Source: Cyclobacterium roseum
GTDB taxonomy: Bacteria > Bacteroidota > Bacteroidia > Cytophagales > Cyclobacteriaceae
Direction of reading: 5' to 3'
Length of the DNA stretch: 64,000 nucleotides
Assembly (NCBI RefSeq): GCF_010119225.1
Contig: NZ_WNKF01000004.1
Location: 248,001 to 312,000 of the forward strand
Part shown: one piece after another, positions 38,126-46,925 of the stretch
Layout: every line of letters begins with the position of its first letter
Numbering within the stretch: the first letter of the stretch is position 1
Translations under genes and position numbers: made by a program
The notes under the pieces: generated by a model
Databases searched by the model: none
What the model was told of the DNA's origin: nothing
The model's input: only the letters and a program-made list of their open reading frames with translations

Positions 38126-38695
38126 TTACTCATTAATTACGACAAGGTTTAGAAAAAACTCACCATTAGTTATATTGATGTTACCTTCCACTAAAGGGTT
38201 TTGTACGATGCCGGAAAATGTGCCTTTAACAGTATTTTCGGTAAGCTCTGTGATTTCAAGAGAGGAAACGGGATTATTGATATCGGTTACAAAAATGGTT
38301 TCCCCAATCTCATCACTTAAATTAACATTTTGATAACTAATAAGTGCGTGTAAAAAACCTACCGGTAAATCTTCTGGTTGATTATAAACACCGACTGTTA
38401 TAGGATTATCCAAACTAAAATCGATACTTATACTTTCCTGAATTCCCTCCCCGGAACCACCTGGTCTTGAAGCACTCAAAACCAATTTATACAGATCATT
38501 TATTGGTACCGTTCCCAATTCAGCTGTCATAAAATTTTCGAAATTTAAAACCCTTTCCTCACCATCAATATTGGCTTTTATAAAATATTCATCTGTGGGA
38601 TCTTGCGGGTTTCTTCCATTATCATCATCACTAGAACAAGAGAGTATTATGGCAAATAGAAAGAGTAATCCTACATGTTTTATAAATATTTTCAT
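38126..38695 (-). CDS. Lipoprotein of unknown function (DUF6252-like)
   Basis: A 189-residue lipoprotein; signal and lipobox are LFLFAIILSC with the lipidated cysteine near residue 20, followed by the SSDDD spacer typical of Bacteroidota surface lipoproteins. The mature domain is beta-rich, with YFIKANIDGEERVLNFEN at the start and TVKGTFSGIVQNP near the end, a layout shared with the lipoprotein at 43622 (GSLNINLSHS..VSGTFEIP). Both may belong to the same broad family. No function is known. Confidence 0.7.
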   Translation of the reverse strand: MKIFIKHVGLLFLFAIILSCSSDDDNGRNPQDPTDEYFIKANIDGEERVLNFENFMTAELGTVPINDLYKLVLSASRPGGSGEGIQESISIDFSLDNPITVGVYNQPEDLPVGFLHALISYQNVNLSDEIGETIFVTDINNPVSSLEITELTENTVKGTFSGIVQNPLVEGNINITNGEFFLNLVVINE

Positions 38696-39189
38696 GTTGT
38701 TTATTTTTATAATATGAAATATTGGAAAATATTTTAATTTATAGTTATAATTCGTAATAGAACAAATAGCCTGTCTAAAAATTGCATTATATGTATACTT
38801 CTATCAGATAAAGGTATAAAAATTCATGAGAAAGGCTTACTAATTGGCTGAATTCTTATTGCTTGTAATCCCACTGGCCGTTTGCAATGGCCATCCCTGA
38901 ATGGAATTCGGTTATCACTTAATCCTCACATCAAACCATCGCATAATCAAATGATCATTAACCGCCTTTGGTCCCATCCGGGTCCTTGAGCTGAGTTGGG
39001 CTTCGGCAGGCTCAGTCTGAAAAGGGAGCAATCTGAACCGGAGCGTGTACATGCGAGGGTATCATTTACCGTTGAACTGCGAACTTACCACCGAAAAATG
39101 GTATCTTGTAGTTTCCTAAACGCACTTGTTTCAAACAACTATTAGTTAATAATGGGTTTTTATTTTAAAACAGGCAAAAATAGTTAAGC
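38696..39189. other. Intergenic region with constant-loop hairpin repeat
   Basis: No gene is seen in these 494 bases. A palindrome GGCCG..TGGCC around TTTGCAA lies at 38876-38892, followed by ATCC-type sequence and a CATCA-rich tract (from about 38935), the same order as at 44548-44610. The rest shows nothing I can name; the stretch around 38995-39020 carries a GGCAGGC-like word seen elsewhere. Confidence 0.55.
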
Positions 39190-39657
39190 ATGAAAATTTA
39201 CGAAGCCATAAAAAATGATCACGATATCCAAAGAAACCTTTGTGACAAAATCGTCAATACCTCCGGAGCCTCAACTGAGCGTAAAAAGCTTTGGGAAGAA
39301 TTACAAAAAGAACTGGAAGTGCATGAGGTGGCGGAAGAGCGCTATTTCTATTCTCCGCTAATTGATACCGATAAAATGCAGGAAGATGCCAGACATGGCA
39401 TGGCAGAACATCATGAGATGGACGAACTGATAAAGGAATTGAATGATACCGAAATGAGTTCTCCCCATTGGTTGGCCACCCTCCAGAAACTGGTTGCTAA
39501 AGTAAAACATCATTTGAAGGATGAAGAAGAGGATTTTTTTAAAAAGGCAAAAAGTGTCTATAGCGAGGAAGAGGCCGATAGTTTGGCAAAAGGTTATGAA
39601 GCTACTGTGGACAAGTACCGTAAGACCTGGCCGAATTCCATTCCTGGAAATGATTAG
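39190..39657 (+). CDS. Hemerythrin-domain protein
   Basis: A 155-residue four-helix protein with the ligand set of hemerythrin-like proteins: His11 in NDHD, His45 and Glu49/50 in VHEVAEE, His74/75 in AEHHEMDEL, His107/108 in KHHLKDEEEDFF. It is cytosolic with no signal. Such di-iron proteins bind oxygen, nitric oxide or iron and often act in oxidative-stress protection. It has no operon partner; the sulfatase gene follows after 326 bases of non-coding DNA. Confidence 0.85.
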   Translation: MKIYEAIKNDHDIQRNLCDKIVNTSGASTERKKLWEELQKELEVHEVAEERYFYSPLIDTDKMQEDARHGMAEHHEMDELIKELNDTEMSSPHWLATLQKLVAKVKHHLKDEEEDFFKKAKSVYSEEEADSLAKGYEATVDKYRKTWPNSIPGND

Positions 39658-39983
39658 TGAGTGAATACACGAAACTTCCGATTTCAATGTTGGTGTGAGG
39701 GCAATAAACCATAAAAATTTTAAAATCAGGGGTTTACAGATCGAAAAGAGAAGACGAAAAACTTCTTTTTCCTTATATCTTCACATGATCTCATCACAAA
39801 GCCATCACGGGATATAATACCATCATTAAACGCCTTGTAATGGAGCTAACATAGTACATGATTTGGTTAACAAATTGGTTGGCAGTTGGAAAGGCATAGC
39901 TTTACCTTTAAACTGCTTCTTCCACGATTGATCGGGATCTTGATGGTTGAATTATCTTTCCAATCTAAATAACCAGAAATTTT
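39658..39983. other. Intergenic region before the sulfatase gene
   Basis: No gene or repeat element is recognised here, apart from a CATCA-like stretch at about 39780-39830 and the promoter candidate at 39879-39910. Confidence 0.5.
39879..39910 (+). promoter_or_regulatory. Candidate promoter for the sulfatase gene
   Basis: TTG at 39879-39881 is 21 bases before TACCTTTA at 39903-39910, a one-base variant of the TAnnTTTG minus-7 motif. It would leave a leader of about 66 bases before the ATG at 39984. Confidence 0.35.
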
Positions 39984-41894
39984 ATGCGGCCTACAAAACC
40001 TGGCGTAAATAAACTGTATTTTCTTATGCATGTTGGACTGCTATCTGTGCTTTTATACGGATGCACGGATAATAATGCGGATAATACCCAGGCGGAGGAG
40101 CCACCGAACGTGATCCTGATCATGAATGATGATCAGGGTTATGGAGATATCGGAGCGCATGGCAACCCTTACCTGAAAACCCCCCATCTGGATCAGCTTT
40201 ATCAGGAAAGTGTACGCCTTACTGATTTTCATGTGGACCCAAGTTGTTCGCCTACCCGGGCGGCCATCATGACGGGGCAATATTCATCCCGGTCAGGCGT
40301 ATGGCATACCATTGGTGGCAGGTCATTGTTGCAGCAGGATAAAGTGACGATCGCTGACCTATTCCGAAACGCCGGCTATCAAACCGGGTATTTTGGCAAA
40401 TGGCATTTGGGTGAAAATTATCCCTATCGCCCGATGGACAGGGGCTTCCAGGAAACGCTGGTTCACGGGGGTGGGGCATCTGCCATCCATCCCGATTATT
40501 GGGGAAATGATTATTTTGATGATGTGTACCGGCATAACGGCATATTCAAACAATATGAAGGCTATGCAAATACCGTATGGTTTGAGGAAGCCCTGACATT
40601 TATTGAAAAAAACCAGGACGAGCCCTTTTTTACCTACATTTCTTCCAATATTCCCCATGCCCCTTTACTGGTAGATGAAACATACTCTGCCCCTTATAAA
40701 TCGGACTTGTCAGACCGGATTGCCAATTATTACGGCATGCTCGCAAAATTCGATGAGGATCTGGGTAGGTTTCTAGGAGAGATAGATCAGATGAAGTTGC
40801 GGGAAAATACCATTGTGATATTCATGACGGACAATGGCCCCGGCCCCTGGTTTGGAGGAATTATCCTCGATGAGGACCTATTTGTAAAGGAGGGCTTTAA
40901 TGCGGGCATGCGCGGAGGTAAAATAAGGGGATACGAAGGGGCGCACCGGGTGCCATTCTTTATTCGCTGGCCTTCGGGAGGTATTGGGGGAGGCAGGGAT
41001 GTGGATCAACTTACCGCACATATTGATATACTGCCAACCCTCATTGACCTGGCCGGCCTGGATGCGCCTGAAGAATTGGATTTTGATGGGCGGAGCCTGC
41101 GACCCTTGTTGACTGATTCGCAGAAAGAATGGAAGGATCGCACGCTCTTTGTTCACAATCAACGGTTGCAATACCCGGAAAAATACAAGGATTTCCAGGT
41201 GTTGACCGAGAAATGGAGGTTGGAAGGACGCGATAAAAAGGAACTGTATGACATCCAATCAGATCCGGGACAAAGACAGGATATTGCAGCTCCAAACAAA
41301 GAGTTGGTGGATTCGCTGACCAAAAAATACGAAGCCTGGTGGCAGCACATATCCACTGATTTTGACCGGTACAATCATATAATAATCGGTAATGAGCATG
41401 AAAACTCGTCCACCATCTATGCCCATGATGCCCTCAGGTCTGAGGAAGGATTGGTCTGGGCGCTTGATGTGGATCAGGAAGGGCTGTATGAATTCCATCT
41501 CTATCGCTGGCCCATCGAATCCGGCAGGAGAATCGTAGAAAATGAAGGAGCCACTTTTCGGCACAACCTTTCCCCTACATCCACTTTGGAGGACGACCGC
41601 TTTCGTATTGAAACCAAAGCCAATCCCATTTCAGCAGAGATCCGTACTGCCCATTTGATAATTGGCAATCAGGAGCGGCAGGCGGAAGTGAATCCTGATA
41701 TGAGAGCTGCCAGCTTCCTCGTGTATTTAAAGCCAGGCCAAACGGCCTTAAAGGCATGGTTTTCCGGAGACAAAAACTACAGGGCCAATTACGTGCATAT
41801 CCGAAGGATTGGACCGGCCGTTAGGCAAGATACCACCGGATATCAGGCAGTCCATGCCGATCAAATTTTAAGAAGGGAATTAGTAGTTGAGTGA
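39984..41894 (+). CDS. Arylsulfatase (S1 family) lipoprotein with C-terminal beta domain
   Basis: A 636-residue exported enzyme. The lipobox VLLYGC gives the lipidated Cys27. The formylglycine site is Cys88 in PSCSPTRAAIMTG (C-x-P-x-R type), with metal ligands in NDDQGYGDIG (Asp49/Asp50). HWHLG-like GKWHLGE and FMTDNGPGPW follow. After the sulfatase domain (to about residue 470) there is a 150-residue beta-rich extension (LVWALDVDQEGLYEFHLYRW onward) absent from short sulfatases and resembling a sugar-binding or propeller-blade module. It should desulfate marine polysaccharides or similar substrates; a sulfatase-activating enzyme must be elsewhere. Its GC is like the neighbouring genes. Confidence 0.88.
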   Translation: MRPTKPGVNKLYFLMHVGLLSVLLYGCTDNNADNTQAEEPPNVILIMNDDQGYGDIGAHGNPYLKTPHLDQLYQESVRLTDFHVDPSCSPTRAAIMTGQYSSRSGVWHTIGGRSLLQQDKVTIADLFRNAGYQTGYFGKWHLGENYPYRPMDRGFQETLVHGGGASAIHPDYWGNDYFDDVYRHNGIFKQYEGYANTVWFEEALTFIEKNQDEPFFTYISSNIPHAPLLVDETYSAPYKSDLSDRIANYYGMLAKFDEDLGRFLGEIDQMKLRENTIVIFMTDNGPGPWFGGIILDEDLFVKEGFNAGMRGGKIRGYEGAHRVPFFIRWPSGGIGGGRDVDQLTAHIDILPTLIDLAGLDAPEELDFDGRSLRPLLTDSQKEWKDRTLFVHNQRLQYPEKYKDFQVLTEKWRLEGRDKKELYDIQSDPGQRQDIAAPNKELVDSLTKKYEAWWQHISTDFDRYNHIIIGNEHENSSTIYAHDALRSEEGLVWALDVDQEGLYEFHLYRWPIESGRRIVENEGATFRHNLSPTSTLEDDRFRIETKANPISAEIRTAHLIIGNQERQAEVNPDMRAASFLVYLKPGQTALKAWFSGDKNYRANYVHIRRIGPAVRQDTTGYQAVHADQILRRELVVE

Positions 41895-42272
41895 AAATTA
41901 TGTGCTGGGTGAAATTTGCCATTTCATCCCTGATACCCGCTCCTCGGAATTTGCAATTCCGTGGACAGATAAAAGGGGATTTGTAATCCCCGGATAGACA
42001 TGAAGATCCTCCTAGGAAAACCCTATGCCAACAGTCCATTTGAAATCGCCAGGAATTAAGAACGAGAAATTTCATCTTACAATCAAACCACCACAATCAG
42101 CACATCCTATCATCAAACCATCAACACTATTGCTGGTCAATGGCCTCCTGATGCGTTTGTTTTACCCGTTCCGCCAGGGATTTGGGTTCCAGTTATTCTC
42201 TTGACCTTAACTTTTTTTAACCTCGCTTTCCCATAAAGTATTTTTAATTTACACCGTCCTAAGTTTTAGATT
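41895..42272. other. Intergenic region with composite hairpin repeat
   Basis: Carries one composite repeat copy (41911-41991) and then a degenerate CCATTTGAAATCG tail with a CATCA-rich tract. No gene is visible. Confidence 0.6.
41911..41991. repeat. Composite constant-loop hairpin repeat, copy 1
   Basis: Three palindromes in a row share a TTTGCAA-type loop: GAAA..TTTC around TTTGCCA at 41911-41925, CGGAA..TTCCG around TTTGCAA at 41945-41961, and GGGGA..TCCCC around TTTGTAA at 41975-41991. Stems differ while the loop is nearly constant. The spacer GTGGACAGATAAAA between the last two is identical in the other copies. Confidence 0.85.
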
Positions 42273-43409
42273 ATGAAACAAATACCACTGCTCTTTTTGA
42301 CAATGATCGGCTTTTCCTGTGGAAACAAGCCGGAAACCAGCACTACCGATAGTTTGAAAATTAAAATGGATACCCTGATGGTGGATGCAGGAGAGGAAAT
42401 ACTGTATCTGGAAGGAGGCGATTTTGCCCTTGCCCCAGACAGGAAATACCTGTATAACTTCAATAAGTATGACCATACGCTGGAAAAAATAGACCTGGAG
42501 GAACTTCGGCTACTGGAAAAGCTGCCCTTTGAAAAGGAGGGCCTAAACGGAACCGTAAGTCCTATTTATCATTTGAATATGCTGGACAAAGACCATGTCT
42601 ACCTGTCGGATAAATGGAACCTGGGAAAATTTAATTTAAATGGGACCAGAACAGCTACCTATGACTTGCTAAACAATGGCCTGGAAGGGGAGGTACTTAC
42701 CGAATTCGAGCGTTTGCACAGCAATATCATTATTCCCGGGCAACCTGAAACCGTGTTTGTCCTGGTTTCCAACTGGAAAGACAAGACCTATAATTTAAGA
42801 AAAATGGATTTCAGTCAAAACCGGATTAGTCAATATGAAATTGATGCGGAGGGTAAACTTCCAACGTTCTCATTTAAGGTGCCCGGCCTTTCCAAAGACC
42901 CTATTTTTAGACCGTATGTTTTTTTATCTTCGGAAAACGGCAAGCTGATTATTTCCACTAATATCACCAATGAAATCCATCTTTACGACCCCATTGGGGA
43001 TTCGCTGATTTCCAAAAAGAACCAACTCCAATTGACGGCCAATGAAAAGACGGGGAATTACCGGGGAGAATATGCCTCGATGGATGAACTGATGGTGGAT
43101 TATCAAAAAGTATTGGAACAAGTTAGTTTTTCACCATCGGTTTGGGATGATGAAAATGAGCGGTATTACCGATTTTCCTATAGGATTGAGTTTGCGGAAG
43201 AAAAAGAAGCCGGTGAACTGTTTCCTGAAGCTATCGATAGGAATATACATCTTTCGGTTTACGACAAAAACTTTGCGTTAGTGGCAGAAGCCCCTGTACC
43301 CCAACTGGTAACTAATCCGGTGCGGTACTTTGTCCGGGAGGGCGATATCTGGATTATTGCCAATATAGCCGATGAATTGGGCTTTATTCGCTTGGCGGCC
43401 ACTTTTTAA
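42273..43409 (+). CDS. DUF4221 lipoprotein
   Basis: A 378-residue predicted lipoprotein: PLLFLTMIGFSC is the signal and lipobox (Cys16). The mature part contains LVDAGEEILYLEGGDFALAP (shortened from the sequence), LYNFNKYDHTLEKIDLEELR and PSVWDDENERYYRFSYRIEF, which fits DUF4221, a Bacteroidota propeller-like family with several FN/WD repeats and no known function. DUF4221 genes are often multi-copy in Cyclobacteriaceae, which supports the taxonomic guess. It is monocistronic between two hairpin repeats. Confidence 0.8.
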   Translation: MKQIPLLFLTMIGFSCGNKPETSTTDSLKIKMDTLMVDAGEEILYLEGGDFALAPDRKYLYNFNKYDHTLEKIDLEELRLLEKLPFEKEGLNGTVSPIYHLNMLDKDHVYLSDKWNLGKFNLNGTRTATYDLLNNGLEGEVLTEFERLHSNIIIPGQPETVFVLVSNWKDKTYNLRKMDFSQNRISQYEIDAEGKLPTFSFKVPGLSKDPIFRPYVFLSSENGKLIISTNITNEIHLYDPIGDSLISKKNQLQLTANEKTGNYRGEYASMDELMVDYQKVLEQVSFSPSVWDDENERYYRFSYRIEFAEEKEAGELFPEAIDRNIHLSVYDKNFALVAEAPVPQLVTNPVRYFVREGDIWIIANIADELGFIRLAATF

Positions 43410-43502
43410 GGAATGGTATTTTATAATTCAGCAGACCGGTAGTTTTCAGCGCTGGTTTGGTATTACCAGCAGAAGAACAATGGTAAATTTCACCCGCTCT
43501 CC

Positions 43503-43546
43503 GGAATTTGCCATTCCCTGGTACAGAAAGGGGATTTGCAATCCCC
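43503..43546. repeat. Composite constant-loop hairpin repeat, copy 2 (shorter)
   Basis: GGAA..TTCC around TTTGCCA at 43503-43517 and GGGGA..TCCCC around TTTGCAA at 43530-43546, with a shortened 12-base spacer. The cassette is degenerate compared with copies 1, 3, 4 and 5. It lies between the DUF4221 gene and the convergent lipoprotein gene. Confidence 0.75.
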
Positions 43547-43621
43547 GGATATTCCCAAAGCTTTCCATTTGAAAACGCCTTGCTACCCTACCATAGACAA
43601 TGGCAAAAAGAAAGCGGCTTT

Positions 43622-44128
43622 TTAAAAATGAATTCCTGATTGGCATTCTTCGGTTGGAATTTCAAAGGTGCCGCTCACATTTAAAACCTGGCTAGGGTCA
43701 TTCGAATGTGACAAATTAATGTTTAGGCTGCCGGAAAGAATCTGGCAAGCATCATTCTCAAAAATATCATTGATGGAAATGGTGCCGCTTTCTGTGTAAT
43801 ATGTATCTGTCTGATTTCTGGAATAAAAGGCTGTGTTTTGGCTAGGGCTACTACCCTCAACCATGGTGTAGGTGGTGGATTCCACAGGAAATGGCAAATA
43901 AAATCCAAAGAAATTCACCAACCCTTCATCACCCGCACTTATCGCAATCCGGTTGCTATTGAGAATATTTAGGGCCTTTCGATCAACTGCAATGCGCATA
44001 TTTTCAAATTCCGCACCATCTAAGGTTAAATGAAAATGAGCCTCTTGTAATGGATCATCCGGGTTATTATCTGCTGAACAAGATACAAATACGATAACGA
44101 GGCAATAGGCAAAGAAAAGATTTTTCAT
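43622..44128 (-). CDS. Lipoprotein of unknown function
   Basis: A 168-residue lipoprotein with lipobox VIVFVSC (Cys17) followed by SADNNPDD. The mature beta-rich domain has FHLTLDGAEFENMRIAVDRK near the start, TYTMVEGSSPS and, at the end, SGSLNINLSHS and VSGTFEIPTEEC. The layout matches the lipoprotein at 38126, and I suggest a common family. It is convergent with the DUF4221 gene and has no visible partner. Confidence 0.7.
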   Translation of the reverse strand: MKNLFFAYCLVIVFVSCSADNNPDDPLQEAHFHLTLDGAEFENMRIAVDRKALNILNSNRIAISAGDEGLVNFFGFYLPFPVESTTYTMVEGSSPSQNTAFYSRNQTDTYYTESGTISINDIFENDACQILSGSLNINLSHSNDPSQVLNVSGTFEIPTEECQSGIHF

Positions 44129-44247
44129 GGTTTTTTATTTATTAGAACATCGGGAACGAAGTAAAATGTCATCAAAAAAAAATTAATTGGTTAGCTATTC
44201 AGCAGGTAATCAAATCACCAAACCATCCTATCCTCAAACCCGCTCCT

Positions 44248-44294
44248 CGGAATTTGCAATTCCGTGGACAGATAAAAGGGGATTTGTAATCCCC
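44248..44294. repeat. Composite constant-loop hairpin repeat, copy 3
   Basis: CGGAA..TTCCG around TTTGCAA at 44248-44264 and GGGGA..TCCCC around TTTGTAA at 44278-44294, with the GTGGACAGATAAAA spacer identical to copies 1, 4 and 5. A degenerate GGTTATTTGCAATGGCC palindrome follows at about 44336-44353, then GCATTAGGAACCAGAAATGTCA.. (also in copies 1 and 5, GCATCAAGAACGAGAAATGT). Confidence 0.85.
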
Positions 44295-44385
44295 GGATTC
44301 CGTCAAAAAAATAAATCGGGAGACCAATTGGGATCGGGTTATTTGCAATGGCCAGGCATTAGGAACCAGAAATGTCAATCGGGCT

Positions 44386-44564
44386 GGGTGAAATTTGCAA
44401 GTTCATCCCTGATACCCGCTCCTCGGAATTTGTAATTCCGTGGACAGATAAAAGGGGATTTGTAATCCCCGGATGCCCTGCTGGGTGAAATTTGCAATTT
44501 CTCCCTGGTTTTTTCGGAAATGTCATTTGAAAAAACAATTTCCACCAGGCCATTTGCAATGGCC
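44386..44564. repeat. Composite constant-loop hairpin repeat, copy 4
   Basis: In order: GTGAAATTTGCAAGTTC (about 44386-44402, imperfect), CGGAA..TTCCG around TTTGTAA at 44424-44440, GGGGA..TCCCC around TTTGTAA at 44454-44470, GAAA..TTTC around TTTGCAA at 44487-44501, and GGCCA..TGGCC around TTTGCAA at 44548-44564. Five distinct stems with an almost fixed loop. Confidence 0.85.
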
Positions 44565-44790
44565 ATCCGAAAATGAGATTCAGTTTTAACTTAATCGTAC
44601 CATCAAACCATCACATGATCAGACACTTCCTAAACCAATCGTTGGTGAAACCCTCTTTTTCCACTACATTGAAAGCAGCTTTTTGCGGTAAAGCAGAATA
44701 TATAGCCCAGAAAAGGTGCCTGGATGACAGGGACAGCAGGAGTTTTACCATTTTCGGAAATGATATATTGAGTAACAAAAATGGATAGCA

Positions 44791-45543
44791 ATGAAAAAAA
44801 AGAAGTTTTACCTCGCCCTTATCCTATTTGTCCTTGGCATGTTGGGCATGCTATCCATTTTGACCATGGATATCCCATTGCCGGAGGAGGTATTATCTGT
44901 ATTGGAGGATCAGTTTACGCCAACCCAGATTAAGCTGTTGATATTGATTAACCCAACCATTATTTTGATAGTGGCCGTACTTGTGGGAACTTTACTTTAC
45001 CAAAAAGTAAACCTCAGCGTTCCCATAATTGAGAAGTTTTTGGACATCAAACAAGATTCCATCCAACTTAGGGAAATACTTTTATTTGGGATCTCAGGGG
45101 GAATTCTCACAGGAATTATATTGAGCCTACTCGGACTTTTCAGGTTAATCTCCCCTTCGGAGTTTGACCTCCTCAGCGGTCAACTGCAACTTACACTTCC
45201 GGCAAGGTTTTTATATGGTGGCATAACGGAAGAAATCTTCATGCGTTTTGGTTTGATGACGCTGTTGGTTTGGTTGGGAGCCAAACTTTCAAAGGGAATC
45301 AAGTCCCAAATATATTGGATGGGTATTATCATTTCCTCCCTTATTTTTGCTATAGGCCATTTCCCCGTTGTCTTTCAAACTGTAGGAAATCCCAGTATCA
45401 TTATGATAACCTACGTGCTTTTGGGCAACACTATTGGAGGGCTTGTTTTCGGATGGCTCTATTGGAAAAAAGGATTGGAAAGTGCCTTCCTCGCACATAT
45501 TTTTGCTCATGTCGTCATGGTGCTAACGGAAAAAATATTTTGA
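44791..45543 (+). CDS. CPBP-family intramembrane metalloprotease
   Basis: A 250-residue membrane protein with about seven helices. The CPBP/Abi motifs are present: motif 1 GGITEEIFMRFGLM with Glu157, Glu158 and Arg162, motif 2 FAIGHFPVVF with His200, and the C-terminal ESAFLAHIFAHV with His237 and a further histidine. CAAX-like proteases cleave or process membrane proteins and pheromone precursors, or self-protect in bacteriocin systems. No peptide or bacteriocin gene is adjacent, so the target is unknown. Confidence 0.85.
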   Translation: MKKKKFYLALILFVLGMLGMLSILTMDIPLPEEVLSVLEDQFTPTQIKLLILINPTIILIVAVLVGTLLYQKVNLSVPIIEKFLDIKQDSIQLREILLFGISGGILTGIILSLLGLFRLISPSEFDLLSGQLQLTLPARFLYGGITEEIFMRFGLMTLLVWLGAKLSKGIKSQIYWMGIIISSLIFAIGHFPVVFQTVGNPSIIMITYVLLGNTIGGLVFGWLYWKKGLESAFLAHIFAHVVMVLTEKIF

Positions 45544-45875
45544 TGGATTCAGAGAAATTTTGAATACTTGGGAATTCTGAATAGTAGACGGAAATCTCCA
45601 TTGGAATGATTACTACCTAATTTTTCCGAGATGGGATTTATATAATGGAAAAATAGATTCATTATACGCCACGTAACCACATTCGAGTAGGCAAAGGGTA
45701 TCTACGAAAACACCCGCTCCTCGGAATTTGCAATTCCGTGGACAGATAAAAGGGGATTTGTAATCCCCGGATTCCTTCAAAAATATAAATCGGGAGACCA
45801 TTTGGCATCGGCTTACTTGCAAAGGCCAGGCATCAAGAACGAGAAATGTCATCTTACCATCAAACCATCAAATCA
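45544..45875. other. Intergenic region with composite hairpin repeat
   Basis: Contains composite repeat copy 5 (45722-45768) and a CATCA-rich tract before the propeller gene. No gene is visible. Confidence 0.6.
45722..45768. repeat. Composite constant-loop hairpin repeat, copy 5
   Basis: CGGAA..TTCCG around TTTGCAA at 45722-45738 and GGGGA..TCCCC around TTTGTAA at 45752-45768, spacer GTGGACAGATAAAA. It is followed by AATCGGGAGACCA.., then TGCAAAGGCCAGGCATCAAG and a CATCA-rich tract, the same order as in copy 3. Confidence 0.85.
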
Positions 45876-46826
45876 TCACATCATCAATAGGTAAACCCCA
45901 TCCCCCGTCCCAATCCAAATGGCGCCATCCGGGGCTTGGGCTATGGCAAATACGCTGATCTCTTTAAAGGTTTCTTCGTCGTAGGTCCAGTTTTGGTTTT
46001 GGTACAGGGCATATCCTCCCGATCCCGCACACCATACCCGGTCGGAACGGTCTACGAAAATTTGATTGACGGACAAGGGTCGGTCGGATTGGATCTGCCG
46101 GCCTTCGCTTTCATTGAAGTTAAATAAGGGGGGGCTTCCGGGATCATAGGTGCTGGATAGGGAATAGTCAATGCCGCCAATTAACTCCCCGCGGCTATTT
46201 GCCTCAAGGTTGGAGATGGAATAAGGACTGAAACCCAGGTTTTCGGAATCGAAAAGGGTCCAGTCCTCTTCCAGGATTTTTGCCAGGTGCAGGTTGCCGA
46301 CGCTGCTTTGGGCCGCGATCCATACTTCGTCGTTGCTTCCTACCTTCACCCCACTTACCCAGTGGGCCGGTAAGGGTGAATTGTCCGGAGTGTAAAATGA
46401 CAGGTCTTCTCCATCCAGCATGCCCAGCCCTCCATGGTTAAATCCTCCCACCGCAAACCACACCCGGTCTTGTGAATCGATGTCCAGGGCTGTAACATGG
46501 CCTTCCATATCGTCATAGCGGGTAAAATCCTGCCCGTCAAATTTTACCAGGCCATCAGCAGCCAGAAAAACCTGGTTTTTGCTGTCCACTTTTATGTTCC
46601 TTATCATACCGGTGACTTCGGGATATATGGTTTCGTTTTGGCCGTCGAATTTGATTAAGCCCTGGTTTAGGGTGCCCAACCAGGCATTACCCAATCCGTC
46701 AAAGGCCATGGCCGTAATGTGGTAGCCTTTCAGCAAAGGTTGGGCAGCTGGTTCTTCCCTTAATTCTTCGCAAGCCATCGAAAATAGGGAGAGGGCAAAT
46801 AGAGATAAAAAACGGGATATCTTCAT
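45876..46826 (-). CDS. Two-component-regulator-type propeller lipoprotein
   Basis: About 316 residues from the ATG at 46826 (MKISRFLSLFALSLFSMAC); an upstream in-frame start adds seven residues. The lipobox is LFSMAC (Cys19). The body is made of propeller blades of the reg_prop type: AMAFDGLGNAWLGTLNQGLIK, ALDIDSQDRVWFAVGGF, IFVDRSDRVWCAGSG, AIAQAPDGAIWIGTGDGVYL, each with a D/N..W-x-G turn. There is no kinase or output domain, so it is a stand-alone secreted sensor-like propeller. It is divergent from ddl. Confidence 0.85.
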   Translation of the reverse strand: MKISRFLSLFALSLFSMACEELREEPAAQPLLKGYHITAMAFDGLGNAWLGTLNQGLIKFDGQNETIYPEVTGMIRNIKVDSKNQVFLAADGLVKFDGQDFTRYDDMEGHVTALDIDSQDRVWFAVGGFNHGGLGMLDGEDLSFYTPDNSPLPAHWVSGVKVGSNDEVWIAAQSSVGNLHLAKILEEDWTLFDSENLGFSPYSISNLEANSRGELIGGIDYSLSSTYDPGSPPLFNFNESEGRQIQSDRPLSVNQIFVDRSDRVWCAGSGGYALYQNQNWTYDEETFKEISVFAIAQAPDGAIWIGTGDGVYLLMM

Positions 46827-46925
46827 GAATAACTTGCCATTAGGCATAAATAATTTTCTTACAATTTAATAATTTTTTCGATTTTAACTTAAAAATCCGG
46901 TAATTCGCATGTATAAGCTTTATCC

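Larger units (their letters stand above)
44129..44790. other. Intergenic region with two composite hairpin repeats
   Basis: No gene is supported in these 662 bases. They hold copies 3 and 4 of the composite hairpin repeat (44248-44294; 44390-44501) plus a GGCCA-type palindrome at 44548-44564. The 216-base ORF at 44573-44788 starts in repeat sequence and is rejected. Confidence 0.65.

Noticed and set aside
44573-44788. 71-residue ORF before the CPBP gene
   Set aside because: It starts inside a repeat, has biased composition and no domain, and has no ribosome binding site that I can see.
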